From Caballeronia arvi (lineage in GTDB: Bacteria; Pseudomonadota; Gammaproteobacteria; Burkholderiales; Burkholderiaceae), in contig NZ_FCOM02000026.1 of assembly GCF_001544695.2 (NCBI RefSeq), positions 41,241 through 105,240 of the forward strand: DNA of 64,000 bases, in the 5' to 3' direction. A program made the translations under genes and the position numbers. The notes beneath the pieces were generated by a model that was not told the origin of the DNA, ran no database searches, and saw only the letters and a list, made by a program, of their open reading frames with translations. Below, piece after piece: positions 34,187 through 43,728 of this stretch (position 1 is the stretch's first letter; each line of letters starts with the position of its first letter).

Positions 34187-34291
34187 GTCGCAAGAGTTTT
34201 TCTAACGTGAGACCGCAATTTAAATGGTTTGTTGCGCCCATACAAGATAGATATTCTATGAAGTATCTGCCACGTAACCAGAACAAAACGC

Positions 34292-35134
34292 ATGCTCAGC
34301 TATACCGGCGGTGTCGTCCTCTTCGCAGCGCTGCTGCACGCAAGCTGGAACGCGATGCTTCACGGCAATCGCGACCGCTTCCTGTCGATGACATGGATGA
34401 GCGTCGCGATCGGCGTCGTGTCCGCATTCGTCGTGCTGTATATGCCGATGCCGCCGAAAGCCGCGTGGCCGTACATCGTCGCATCGGGGCTCGTGCATAT
34501 CGTCTATAACCTGAGCCTCGTGCGCGCGTATCGCCGCGGCGATCTCGCGCAGGCTTATCCGATCGCGCGCGGCTCGTCGCCGATGCTCGTCACGCTCGGC
34601 GCGGCCCTCTTCGCGCATGAGTCGATCGGCGCGCTGCACGCGTTCGGCATCGTGCTGATATCGGGCGGCATCATGGCGCTCGCGCTGCAGGGCGGCCGCG
34701 TATCGCGCGCGGGCGCGCTCGCTGCGCTGACGACGGGCGCGACCATCGCGGTCTATACCGTCATCGACGGCATCGGCGTGCGTCTCTCCGACGGCGAAGC
34801 GATCACCTATACCGCGTGGATGTTCATGTTCTACTGGTTCATGCCGGTGATCTTCGTCGCGAAGCGCGGCCTGCCCGCGCTGTGGACGCCGCTCAGAGAT
34901 GCGCCGATGGCCGTGGGATCGTCGCTCGCGGGCGGCCTCGTGTCGATCGCCGCATACGGCATCGTCATCTGGGCGATGCAGGCCGGCGCGATGGGCGCGG
35001 TATCCGCGTTGCGCGAGACCAGCGTCGTGTTCGCGGCCCTCATCGGCCGCGTGTTCCTGCAGGAAGCGGTCAGCGCGAAACGCTGGCTCGCGTGCGTGGT
35101 CGTCGCGGCGGGCGCGGTGTGTCTGGGCATGTGA
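34292..35134 (+). CDS. EamA/DMT-superfamily exporter
   Basis: 280 residues with ten hydrophobic segments in two EamA repeats. The opening (ALLHASWNAMLHG) and the middle (YPIARGSSPMLVTLGA, where the first repeat ends) match small-metabolite exporters of the DMT type. It is next to a divergent LysR gene, a common pairing for amino-acid or toxic-metabolite efflux. Confidence 0.85.
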   Translation: MLSYTGGVVLFAALLHASWNAMLHGNRDRFLSMTWMSVAIGVVSAFVVLYMPMPPKAAWPYIVASGLVHIVYNLSLVRAYRRGDLAQAYPIARGSSPMLVTLGAALFAHESIGALHAFGIVLISGGIMALALQGGRVSRAGALAALTTGATIAVYTVIDGIGVRLSDGEAITYTAWMFMFYWFMPVIFVAKRGLPALWTPLRDAPMAVGSSLAGGLVSIAAYGIVIWAMQAGAMGAVSALRETSVVFAALIGRVFLQEAVSAKRWLACVVVAAGAVCLGM

Positions 35135-35188
35135 GCCGTGCGCCGAACTGAACCGAAAGCCTGCCTTTGATCGGCGAATCGGGATTGC

Positions 35189-37186
35189 ATGAGGTTCGAT
35201 AAATTGCCCGTCGTGGCATTGGGCCCGACGGCGAAACCAGAAGAACCGAGAACCAACTTGCATCCCGTACACGAATGGCACGCGGCACCCCTTCCCGCCG
35301 ATGAAGCAAAACGACTGCATCTGCTGCACAGCCTCGACCTGCTCGATACGCCGCACGAAGAAGTCTTCGACCGCGTGACGCGCGTCGTCGCGGAACTGCT
35401 GGAGGTGCCGATCGCGCTGGTGTCGCTCGTCGACGCGCATCGGCAATGGTTCAAGTCGCGCCTCGGACTGGACGTGTGCGAAACCGCGCGCGACGTGTCC
35501 TTCTGCGCGTACGCGCTGCATTCGGAGCGCCTGCTGCTCGTCGAAGATACGCACGCCGATGCGCGCTTCGCGGGCAATCCGCTCGTCACGGGCGCGCCGC
35601 ATGTCCGCTTCTATGCCGGCGTGCCGCTGCGCTCGTCGGGCGGACTCGTGCTCGGCACGCTGTGCGCGATCGACACGAAGCCGAGAACACTGAGCGCATC
35701 GAAACAGGCGGCGTTGTGCGATCTGGCGGCCACCGTCGAGCGCGAGATCGTGCAGCGGGAAGCCGCGCGCGAGACACGCGAGATTCAGGAAGTCGACCGC
35801 CGCAAGCTGCGCCTCTCCGAGTCGCGCTTTCACACGATCTTCCAGCAGACGCCGACGGGCAAGGCCATCGTCGATCTGGACGGCCGATTCATCGAAGTGA
35901 ATCCGAAGCTGTGCGAGATCACCGGTTACAGCGCCGACGAACTCGTATCGATGACCTTTCAGCAGATCACGGAAGAAGCCGATCTGCCCGAAGACATGGA
36001 ACTTGTCGCCGAATTGCTCGACGGCGCGCGCAAGACGTATTCGCTCGCAAAGCGCTATCGCCGCCGCGACGGCGCCACGATCTGGGTCGACCTCTGTGTC
36101 GCGCTGATCCGCGACGAACGCGGCGAGCCGCTGCATTTCGTCAGCGTGGCGCAGGACATCACGAGCCGCAAACACAGCGAGCAGATGTTGCGCGATTACC
36201 GTCAGGAGCTCGAACGCCGCGTGCTCGGCCGCACGTCCGAACTCACGAGCAGCCGCGCGGCGTTGCAGACGATCACGGACAACCTGCCCGTGCTGATCGC
36301 CCATGTCGATGCGGACCTGCGGTACCGCTTCAACAATCAGGTGTATCGGGACGTGTTCGGCGTCGATCCGGCCGCGCTGCGCGGCAAGACCGTGCGCGAC
36401 GCCATCGGCGCGGCGACCTTCGAGCGCTGCCTGCCGTACTTTCGCCGCGTGCTCGCGGGCGAACGCGTGACGCACGAGGACATCGTCTACGAAGGCGCGC
36501 CTAGCCGCATCTGGAACGCGACGTATATCCCGGAGTATCGGCGCGACAAGGTCGTCGGCTTCTACATCATGTCGCAGGACATCACCGAGACGAAGCGGCG
36601 CGAGAACCAGATGCGCTCCGAAGTCATGCTCGATGCGCTGACGGGCCTGCCGAACCGCCGCGCGCTCGCCGAGCAGCTCGCGCTTTATGTCGATGCCGCC
36701 CGCGCCGACGACATGCCGTTCGCGCTCTTCTTCATGGACCTCGACGGCTTCAAGAACGTCAACGATCAGCACGGTCACGATGTCGGCGACGCGCTGCTCC
36801 GGCAAGTGGCCGCGCGCCTCAAAAAGACCACGCGCGCGGGCGATCTCGTCTGCCGTCTCGCGGGCGACGAGTTCGTGCTGCTCGCGCGCGGCATTGCGTC
36901 GTCGAGCGCGTGCAGCCGGATCGCGCAGGATATCTGCCGCGCGATCGGCCGGCCTTTCGACCTGGCCAATGGCGAAGCGCGGCTCGGCACGAGCGTCGGC
37001 ATCGCGATGTGCGCGGCGGGCTTCGATACCTCGGCGGAAGCGCTGCTCGCGCAAGCCGATCGCGCGATGTACGAAGCGAAGCGCAAGGGCCGAAACGGCT
37101 TTCGCTTCGCGTCGATGCCGGCGGACGCCGCGCCCGCGATCGACGCGTGTCTCGAAGCGGCCGGCGAGCACGCGATGCACCACTGA
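35189..37186 (+). CDS. GAF-PAS-PAS-GGDEF signalling protein
   Basis: 665 residues without membrane segments. Order: GAF domain (about 45-185), first PAS (about 205-320), short coiled-coil linker, second PAS (about 350-470), and a GGDEF domain (about 480-645). The active loop reads AGDEF (558-562) instead of GGDEF, a variant found in some active cyclases. The RxxD inhibition site (Arg549-Asp552) is present, five residues before the loop. No EAL domain follows. It should make c-di-GMP in response to a cytoplasmic signal. Confidence 0.88.
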   Translation: MRFDKLPVVALGPTAKPEEPRTNLHPVHEWHAAPLPADEAKRLHLLHSLDLLDTPHEEVFDRVTRVVAELLEVPIALVSLVDAHRQWFKSRLGLDVCETARDVSFCAYALHSERLLLVEDTHADARFAGNPLVTGAPHVRFYAGVPLRSSGGLVLGTLCAIDTKPRTLSASKQAALCDLAATVEREIVQREAARETREIQEVDRRKLRLSESRFHTIFQQTPTGKAIVDLDGRFIEVNPKLCEITGYSADELVSMTFQQITEEADLPEDMELVAELLDGARKTYSLAKRYRRRDGATIWVDLCVALIRDERGEPLHFVSVAQDITSRKHSEQMLRDYRQELERRVLGRTSELTSSRAALQTITDNLPVLIAHVDADLRYRFNNQVYRDVFGVDPAALRGKTVRDAIGAATFERCLPYFRRVLAGERVTHEDIVYEGAPSRIWNATYIPEYRRDKVVGFYIMSQDITETKRRENQMRSEVMLDALTGLPNRRALAEQLALYVDAARADDMPFALFFMDLDGFKNVNDQHGHDVGDALLRQVAARLKKTTRAGDLVCRLAGDEFVLLARGIASSSACSRIAQDICRAIGRPFDLANGEARLGTSVGIAMCAAGFDTSAEALLAQADRAMYEAKRKGRNGFRFASMPADAAPAIDACLEAAGEHAMHH

Positions 37187-37316
37187 AATTTCACGATGCG
37201 CAATCGGGGTCCGGTTTTCGAAAACGCACGCTGCATGGCAGCATGGCGCAGGTTGCACATCGGACAACCGGCTTTCGCATCGTGAAATTATGCGTCTAAC
37301 TCATTGAAATTTAACG
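37184..37316. repeat. Inverted-repeat element with three TGAAATTT-type boxes
   Basis: AATTTCACGATGCG (37187-37200) and its perfect complement CGCATCGTGAAATT (37276-37289) flank 75 bases. TGAAATTTNACG occurs at 37184-37195 and again at 37305-37316 in direct orientation. The core GAAATTTC is itself palindromic. The element begins on the stop codon of the cyclase gene. Confidence 0.7.
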
Positions 37317-37436
37317 TGTTTTATTTGGTGTCCGAGGCCACGGATCGCCGCTGCCCGCTCGCCTTTCTTCGATAACCTCTTATACAAGAGGTGCGCCTTC
37401 GCGCCCGACGCTTTCCAATCACGCTGGAGAAACGCG

Positions 37437-37652
37437 ATGCAGAACGTCTATATCGAACCGATGCCGAAGGGCCAGTGGGGGCCGATCGACGGCTACGCAC
37501 TCGAATTCCATGACGGCACCCGAATCACGCAGCAGGTTTATCGCTCCGAGCGGCTCGCCGCCGACGAAATCAGGCTGCGCGGCTATTCGCCCCTGATCGC
37601 GAAGGTTCGCGTGACCGACAAGGCCGTCGACGAGCACTGGCAAGCCGCCTGA
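37437..37652 (+). CDS. Small conserved-looking protein, unknown function
   Basis: A 71-residue soluble protein (MQNVYIEPMPKGQWGPIDGY at the start) with repeated short beta-like segments (ALEFHDGTRITQQVY) and a charged C terminus. A GGAGA ribosome site precedes the ATG. It sits between the inverted-repeat element and CorA. I recall similar short proteins in Burkholderia but assign no function. Confidence 0.6.
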   Translation: MQNVYIEPMPKGQWGPIDGYALEFHDGTRITQQVYRSERLAADEIRLRGYSPLIAKVRVTDKAVDEHWQAA

Positions 37653-37686
37653 TCGCCCGAAGCACTTCATCGATCCCTTCCCCCTG

Positions 37687-37718
37687 TCGCGCGCGGCCAA
37701 CCTTCACGCCGCGCGCGA
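37687..37718 (+). terminator. Perfect 11-bp hairpin after the 71-residue gene
   Basis: TCGCGCGCGGC and GCCGCGCGCGA pair across a 10-base loop, 34 bases after the stop. There is no T tract, but it is strong enough to end or protect the transcript. Confidence 0.45.
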
Positions 37719-37735
37719 TGTCATCAAACCGTCGA

Positions 37736-37765
37736 CTGACCCATGCACGATGCATGTCTGGTCAG
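37736..37765. promoter_or_regulatory. Palindrome upstream of corA-like gene
   Basis: CTGACC-CATGCA-CGA-TGCATG-TCT-GGTCAG: the two arms are complementary except for a 3-base bulge. It lies about 75 bases before the CorA start, so it may be an operator or a leader structure. Confidence 0.4.
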
Positions 37766-37840
37766 GTCCGATAAAACGCAGCTCAATGGCAGTCCAGGGC
37801 GCGAGCCATCCCAACGCATCCTCCCGCAAGGAGACCGGTC

Positions 37841-38818
37841 ATGTTGATAGCCTGCGTTGCCTATCAGGACGGCCGCAAGCTCGCCGATATCACCGTCGAC
37901 GAGATCAGCGACTACGTGCAAAAGCCGGAGTGCTTCGTATGGGTCGCGCTCAAGGATCCGGAGCCCACCGAACTCGACGCAATGCGCGAGGAATTCGGCC
38001 TGCATGAACTCGCCGTCGAGGATGTGCGCACGCATCATCAATGGCCGAAGATCGAGGAATACGGCGACTCGCTGTTCGCCGTGATGCACACGGTCGAGCT
38101 CACGGAAGACGGCAGCCTGCTCTTCGGCGAAGTCGATGTGTTCGTCGGCAGAAACTACGTGCTCACGGTGCGCATGCGCGCGACGCGCGGCTTCACGAAG
38201 GTGCGCGAGCGCTGCGAGAGCGAGCCGCCGATGCTCAGGCAAGGCTCCGCGTTCGTGCTCTACGCGCTGATGGACGATATCGTCGACGGCTACTTCACCG
38301 TGCTCGAAACGCTCACCGCCGATCTCGAAGTGCTGGAAGACCGCATTTTCGCGCGCCAGGACAACAGGGATTCGCGCGAGCTCATCGAGGATCTTTATCG
38401 CTTCAAGCGGCGGCTCGTCGTGTTGCGGCATCACGTCGGTCCGCTGCTCGAAGGCGTGGGGAAGCTGACCGGCGGGCGCGTGCCGGGCATCTGCGCCGGC
38501 ATGACGGCGTACTTCAAGGATGTCTACGTGCATCTGGAGCGCATCGTCGGCGCGATCGACGGACGCCGCGAAATGGTGATCACCGCGATTCAGGTGAACC
38601 TCGGCATGATCGCACTCGCCGACAGCGAAATCACCAAACGGCTCGGCACATTCGCGGCGATGTTCGCGGTCCCGACGATGATCGCCGGCATTTACGGCAT
38701 GAACTTCGAGCACATGCCCGAGTTGCACTCGCGGTTCGGCTATCCGGTCGTGATCGCCGCGATCGTCACCATCGACACTTTGCTTTTCCGCTGGTTTCGA
38801 AAGGCGAAGTGGATCTGA
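37841..38818 (+). CDS. corA: CorA-family magnesium/cobalt transporter
   Basis: 325 residues: a large cytoplasmic N-terminal domain, a long helix, and two C-terminal membrane helices. The diagnostic YGMNF motif stands at the end of the first helix, followed by EHMPEL; many CorA proteins have a similar acidic loop. It forms a pentameric divalent-metal channel in the inner membrane. A leader palindrome lies upstream. It converges on the zinc-ribbon gene. Confidence 0.92.
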   Translation: MLIACVAYQDGRKLADITVDEISDYVQKPECFVWVALKDPEPTELDAMREEFGLHELAVEDVRTHHQWPKIEEYGDSLFAVMHTVELTEDGSLLFGEVDVFVGRNYVLTVRMRATRGFTKVRERCESEPPMLRQGSAFVLYALMDDIVDGYFTVLETLTADLEVLEDRIFARQDNRDSRELIEDLYRFKRRLVVLRHHVGPLLEGVGKLTGGRVPGICAGMTAYFKDVYVHLERIVGAIDGRREMVITAIQVNLGMIALADSEITKRLGTFAAMFAVPTMIAGIYGMNFEHMPELHSRFGYPVVIAAIVTIDTLLFRWFRKAKWI

Positions 38819-38849
38819 ACGCGCGCGCTTTCGTCGGCAGATACGCCGG

Positions 38850-39752
38850 CTAATTCTTCCGGCTCGGCTTCCAGCTTCCGTCGGCGGTCATCGCGGGTTT
38901 GACCGGTGCGGGCACGGCTGCGACCTTCTGAAAGTCTTTCGATCCGGATTTGGCTTTCGCGACTTCCTGGCGGTGCGGTTGCGGCTTGCTCGTCTTCTGC
39001 TGTTTCGGTTCCGTCTTCGATGCCTGACGTTGGGTGGCCTTCGCACACGCACGATCGGACTTTTGCGAGCACGTGGCGGCAGGTTTGGAAGCACCGGCTT
39101 TGGAAGCGACCTTATGCGATGCCTGTGTGCGAGGCGCGGCGTTCTTCTTTACGACCGGGCGTTCGGGCACGACCGCCTGCGGCGTGCTTTCCTTGCTCGA
39201 TGCGACCACCGGAATCAATGGCGACGCCGTATAGACCGAAGGACGCGCTGCATCGGGCGCGCGGCTTTCGACGGTCCTTGCGGCCACGTCGATCTTCGGC
39301 GCCGCCTCGCGGACCGGCCCGGCGACGGCGACAGGCACCGAGGCGGCGCGCGCGGTCGCGCCATGATTTTCGAAGTAAGCGCGCGCGAGCACACAGGCGC
39401 CGAGCACGACGCCTGCCATCGCGACCGTGGCCAGCATGGAATTCGACTTGCGTTGCGGTTGCTCCAGCGCATGAGCAGCCGCAGGCGCCGGCAAACGCGG
39501 TTCGCGCCCTTCGATGCGGCCAAGCCGTTTCTCGACGCGGTCCGCTTCGCCGTACTCCTGAAAACGGCGCGTCACGCCGCGCGCCGCCACGACCGCACGC
39601 ATCGCGGTTTCCGCGCCTCTCGTCAGCACGGCCCCGTGCCGATCCGCGCCGCAAAAAGGACATGCGCTCTCTTCCACTGAAGAGAGCGTTTCACATCGGG
39701 GGCAGATGACCGAATAAGGCGACGAGCGAACGCCTTGCTGATCCACTGTCAC
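38850..39752 (-). CDS. Zinc-ribbon membrane protein with Lys/Ala-rich tail
   Basis: 300 residues. Two CxxC pairs (CPRCETLSS and CPFCGAD, about residues 17-35) form an N-terminal zinc ribbon. A single membrane helix (about 107-125, MLATVAMAGVVLGACVLA) separates the cytoplasmic ribbon from a long periplasmic tail. The tail is rich in Lys, Ala, Pro, Gln and Ser and is likely unstructured. No enzymatic domain was recognised. It might tether the inner membrane to another envelope structure, which is a guess. Confidence 0.6.
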   Translation of the reverse strand: MTVDQQGVRSSPYSVICPRCETLSSVEESACPFCGADRHGAVLTRGAETAMRAVVAARGVTRRFQEYGEADRVEKRLGRIEGREPRLPAPAAAHALEQPQRKSNSMLATVAMAGVVLGACVLARAYFENHGATARAASVPVAVAGPVREAAPKIDVAARTVESRAPDAARPSVYTASPLIPVVASSKESTPQAVVPERPVVKKNAAPRTQASHKVASKAGASKPAATCSQKSDRACAKATQRQASKTEPKQQKTSKPQPHRQEVAKAKSGSKDFQKVAAVPAPVKPAMTADGSWKPSRKN

Positions 39753-39917
39753 ATCACACTCCAGACGAATGATTCCGGAGGGTCGATCGACAATCAGCGA
39801 TCGCCCGTTCGCAAGTTATGCATACGAATCCACCGTAGCATACCGGCCGACGTTGCGAAAGACGGAAGAATCCGTGCGTGAATCAGCATCTATTCGTCAG
39901 CAGAATCGCGCTCTGCT

Positions 39918-40211
39918 CTACTTCAATCCGCCGACGATACGCTCCATCTCGACTTCGTCGAACGCACGCATCGTTGTCGTGCGGACATTGCCCAGTCCTC
40001 CGAGCATGAGGCCGAGACGGGTCATCGTTTCATCGTCAGGCGAATCGACCGAAGCGACCAGATCGTAGGTGCCGAGTGTCCAGTGCAATGACTTGAGCGT
40101 CGCGCCCATCGACTGGCTCGTTTCGCGGAACGCGCGTGCCCGCTTGATCGTGTCCTTCGCGCTGCGCACGCCCTGATCGGTCCAGTTGAGCAGCATGATG
40201 TAGGTGGCCAT
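39918..40211 (-). CDS. GYD-domain protein
   Basis: 97 residues. The sequence pattern (YIMLLNWTDQGVRSAKDTI at the start, LGTYDLVASVDSPDDETM, and LGNVRTTTMRAF) fits the GYD domain of a small dimeric alpha+beta family. The start chosen is the ATG at 40211; the longer open frame upstream is not supported. Function unknown. It is divergent from the GH13 gene. Confidence 0.75.
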   Translation of the reverse strand: MATYIMLLNWTDQGVRSAKDTIKRARAFRETSQSMGATLKSLHWTLGTYDLVASVDSPDDETMTRLGLMLGGLGNVRTTTMRAFDEVEMERIVGGLK

Positions 40212-40571
40212 GTCGTCCTCGTCGAGTGAGAGTGACACTGCCGCACGCGGACGAGCGCAGCCGCCGCGCGCGCAGCGTTTTTCTATGCGTGGATAAAGAG
40301 GCAAAGAAAAGGGAAGAGAGGCGGCTATCGCGCAGAAGATCTGGCGCTTGCGACAAGAGCGCCGCCGATGGGATATCGCCCGGTTTCGCGTTGCGGGCCG
40401 CATCGATTGCATATGCGGCGCACGGTCGGGCTGACTGCCTGAAAAAAAGTATAGGCGACGCCGTGAGGTGCGAAGGTGCATCCACGCTTCGAAACGTTGC
40501 CTGCTTCGAAGGATGCCGATTACACTCGAACGGTTCCGCGCCGCTCACGAACCGGGCTCCGATCAAAGCGC
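40212..40571. other. Divergent promoter region of the GYD and GH13 genes
   Basis: 360 bases. An in-frame extension of the GH13 gene reaches 40476, but its codons do not resemble the family. I found no strong repeats or gene here. Confidence 0.4.
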
Positions 40572-42236
40572 ATGGTCAACGACCTCTGGTACAAGAACGC
40601 AATCATCTACTGCCTGTCCGTCGGCGTGTTCATGGACGCGAACGGCGATGGCGTCGGCGACTTTCAGGGTCTGGTGCGCCGCCTCGACTATCTTCAGGGC
40701 TTAGGCATCACGACGATATGGCTGATGCCGTTCCAGCCATCGCCCGGCCGCGACAACGGCTATGACATCTCCGATTACTACAACGTCGATCCGCGCTACG
40801 GCACGCTCGGCGACTTCACGGAATTCACTCACGCATGCCGTCAACGCGGCCTGCGCGTGATGATCGATCTCGTCGTGAATCACACGTCGGATCAGCATCC
40901 GTGGTTCAGGGAGGCGCGGCGCGACCCGGCATCGAAATATCGCGACTGGTATGTGTGGTCGAAGAAGCGGCCGGCCCGCGCGAAAGAAGGCGTCGTATTC
41001 CCCGGCGTGCAGAAGTCGACGTGGACCTACGATAAAGAAGCGGCCATGTGGTACTACCACCGCTTCTACGACTTTCAGCCCGACCTGAACACGGCCAATC
41101 CCTATGTGCAGGCCGAGCTGCTCAAGATCATGGGCTTCTGGATTCAGCTCGGCGTCTCGGGATTTCGCATGGATGCGGTGCCGTTCGTCATCGCCACCAA
41201 GGGTGCGCAGGTGAAGCGGCCGGTCGAGCAATACGACATGCTGCGCATGTTCCGCGAGTTCCTGCAATGGCGTCAGGGCGACGCCATCATTCTCGCGGAA
41301 GCGAACGTGCTGCCCGATACCGACATGCAGTACTTCGGCGATGCAGGCGAGCGGTTGCAGATGATGTTCAACTTCCAGGTCAATCAGAACACGTTCTATG
41401 CGCTCGCGAGCGCGGACGCCACGCCGTTGAAGAAGGCGCTCGAAGCGACGAAGTCGCGCGCCGCGACGGCGCAGTGGGGCGTATTCCTGCGCAACCACGA
41501 CGAGCTCGATCTCGGGCGGTTGTCGTCTGAAGAGCGTGAGACCGTGTTCGCCGCATTCGGCCCGGAACCGGACATGCAGCTCTACGAACGCGGCATTCGA
41601 CGGCGTCTTGCGCCGATGCTCGATGGCGACCGTCACCGGCTGGAGCTTGCGTACAGCCTGATGTTGACGCTGCCGGGCACGCCCGTCGTGCGTTACGGCG
41701 ATGAAATCGGCATGGGCGACGACCTGCGCCTGCCCGAGCGTGAAAGCGTGCGTACCCCGATGCAGTGGTCCACCGAGCCGCACGCGGGTTTCACGAAGCA
41801 TACGCGGCCCGTGTCTCCCGTGATCTCGGGCGGACCGTACGGCTTCGAACGTGTGAACGTCGCCAGTCAGCGCCGGGACCCGAATTCGCTGCTCAACTGG
41901 ATCGAGCGGATGATTCGCATGCGCAAGGAGGTGCCTGAAATAAGCTGGGGCGATTTCGCGATCCTGCGGACATCGCGTGACGATGTGCTCGTGCTGCGCT
42001 ATGAGTGGCGCAACAACTCGGTAGTCTGCGTGCACAACTTCAGCGCGGCCGCGTGCACGGTGAAGTTTCACGTCCGCGCGGAGGCCGGCGAGAGCACCAT
42101 GCTCGTCAACCTGCTCTCGGACGACCACAGCCAAGGCACGGCGAAAGGACAGCATACCGTCGTGCTGGAACCGTTTGGCTATCGATGGTTCCGCGTGGGC
42201 GGCCTCGATTATCTTCTGAAGCGCAGCGAAGTATGA
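40572..42236 (+). CDS. GH13 alpha-amylase family enzyme, trehalose-synthase-like
   Basis: 554 residues. The opening (DLWYKNAIIYCLSVGVFMD) and the first conserved region (DLVVNHTSDQHPWF) are typical of TreS-type GH13 enzymes. The nucleophile is Asp201 in GFRMDAVPF, the acid/base Glu243 in ILAEANVLP, and the third carboxylate Asp in LRNHDELDLG. A C-terminal beta domain follows. TreS interconverts maltose and trehalose; related enzymes are amylo- or oligoglucosidases, so the exact reaction is uncertain. No maltokinase domain is fused. Confidence 0.82.
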   Translation: MVNDLWYKNAIIYCLSVGVFMDANGDGVGDFQGLVRRLDYLQGLGITTIWLMPFQPSPGRDNGYDISDYYNVDPRYGTLGDFTEFTHACRQRGLRVMIDLVVNHTSDQHPWFREARRDPASKYRDWYVWSKKRPARAKEGVVFPGVQKSTWTYDKEAAMWYYHRFYDFQPDLNTANPYVQAELLKIMGFWIQLGVSGFRMDAVPFVIATKGAQVKRPVEQYDMLRMFREFLQWRQGDAIILAEANVLPDTDMQYFGDAGERLQMMFNFQVNQNTFYALASADATPLKKALEATKSRAATAQWGVFLRNHDELDLGRLSSEERETVFAAFGPEPDMQLYERGIRRRLAPMLDGDRHRLELAYSLMLTLPGTPVVRYGDEIGMGDDLRLPERESVRTPMQWSTEPHAGFTKHTRPVSPVISGGPYGFERVNVASQRRDPNSLLNWIERMIRMRKEVPEISWGDFAILRTSRDDVLVLRYEWRNNSVVCVHNFSAAACTVKFHVRAEAGESTMLVNLLSDDHSQGTAKGQHTVVLEPFGYRWFRVGGLDYLLKRSEV

Positions 42237-42260
42237 GGCGTGCGCTTCGCCGGGCTTCGA

Positions 42261-43625
42261 TCAATGCGCCGGTCTTGCGTGATGGTGCTCGCCCATCGGT
42301 TCGTCATATTCGCGCGAGATGTCCTTGTTCGTGTAGTCGCCCATTCGCCACGCCGCAGCGAGGCTGAACAATCCGCACACGAAAATATAGCCCGCGATCG
42401 CATAGCCCGAGTGGTAATACGCGAAGAGCGCGGTTGCGATCAAGGGCGCGGGACCGCCCGCAATCACCGAAGCGAGTTGATAACCCAGCGATGCACCGCT
42501 GTAACGCAGCCGCCCCGTGAAAGACTCGGCGATCAACGCGGCCTGCGGCCCGTACATCATCGAATGTGGCACCAGTGAAAGCACGATGGCCACGAAAATC
42601 CAGACAGAATTTCTGGTGTCGACCATTGCGAAGAAGACGAAGCCGAACAGGCCCGCGAGCGCCGCGCCGATCATGTACATCCGGCGGCGTCCGATGAGAT
42701 CGGACACGTGACCGAACAGTGGGATCGTGAAGAATTCCAGCACGGATGCGGCGAGCACGGCCATGAGCAACAGATCGCGCGACGCGCCGAGCGTCCGCAC
42801 GCCATAGGTGAAGACGAAGGCCGTGAAGATATAGAAAGGCGCCTGCTCGGCCATCCGCACGAACGCGGAAAGCAGAATGTCTTTCGGTTGCCGGCGTATG
42901 ACTTCGAGCGTCGGCGCCTTTTCGATCTTATTCTCGGCCAGAAGCTTGGCGAAGATCGGCGTCTCGAGAATGCTCAGCCGGATATAAAGACCGATCGCGA
43001 CCAGTACGATGCTGAGGACGAACGGCACGCGCCAGCCCCACGTGAGAAATGCGCTGCCGGAAATCTGGCTCATCGCGAGCACGGCGAGATTGGCGATGAA
43101 CAGCCCCGCGGGCACGCCGAACTGCGGCCACGAAGCGACGAAGCCGCGATGCGAATTCGTGCGCGCCCATTCCATCGACATCAAAACGGAGCCGCCCCAT
43201 TCGCCGCCGACGCCCACGCCTTGAATGAAGCGCAGCACGGTCAGCACGACGGCGCCCCAGATGCCGATCGTCGCGTAGGTCGGCACGAATGCGACCGCGA
43301 ACGTGGCCAGCCCCATGAGCAGCAGCGTGACGATCAGCGTGGCCTTCCGTCCGATCCGATCGCCGTAGTGACCGAAGATGGCCGCACCGACCGGCCGCGC
43401 GATGAAGCCGACAGCGTAGATCAGAAACGCCTGCAACGTGCCGACGAGCGGGTCCGATTCCGGAAAGTACAGCTTGGCAAAGACAAGGCCCGTGACGGTG
43501 CTGTAAAGAAAGAAGTCATACCATTCGATCGTCGTGCCGATCGTGCTGGCGACGACGGCACGGCGAAGCTGGCGCCGATAATCTTCATCGGACAGGGGCA
43601 TGGCCCCCGATTGAGTGGCAGCCAT
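42261..43625 (-). CDS. MFS transporter, metabolite:H+ symporter type
   Basis: 454 residues with about twelve helices. The start is the ATG with GGGGATT upstream; a longer in-frame ORF to 43829 is unlikely to be translated. The motif TIGTTIEWYDFFLYSTVTGLVF and the loop GHYGDRIGRKATL are characteristic of MHS-family symporters such as ShiA/KgtP, which carry carboxylates or aromatic acids with protons. The upstream region is unusually A/T-rich and probably holds its promoter. Confidence 0.88.
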   Translation of the reverse strand: MAATQSGAMPLSDEDYRRQLRRAVVASTIGTTIEWYDFFLYSTVTGLVFAKLYFPESDPLVGTLQAFLIYAVGFIARPVGAAIFGHYGDRIGRKATLIVTLLLMGLATFAVAFVPTYATIGIWGAVVLTVLRFIQGVGVGGEWGGSVLMSMEWARTNSHRGFVASWPQFGVPAGLFIANLAVLAMSQISGSAFLTWGWRVPFVLSIVLVAIGLYIRLSILETPIFAKLLAENKIEKAPTLEVIRRQPKDILLSAFVRMAEQAPFYIFTAFVFTYGVRTLGASRDLLLMAVLAASVLEFFTIPLFGHVSDLIGRRRMYMIGAALAGLFGFVFFAMVDTRNSVWIFVAIVLSLVPHSMMYGPQAALIAESFTGRLRYSGASLGYQLASVIAGGPAPLIATALFAYYHSGYAIAGYIFVCGLFSLAAAWRMGDYTNKDISREYDEPMGEHHHARPAH

Positions 43626-43728
43626 TTCGAATCCCCATTGGAGGCAAGCGCTTAGCTTAATTACACACTTTAATTCAATGAGGGATTCCCTGTTGCTCTC
43701 GAATGATATGAAGTTATGGACGGCTATC

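Noticed and set aside
34256..37267. A 1003-residue minus-strand open frame over the EamA and GGDEF genes
   Set aside because: It lies antisense to two genes with clear family motifs, and its translation is Arg/Ala/Glu-rich without domains, a typical artefact of high GC third positions.
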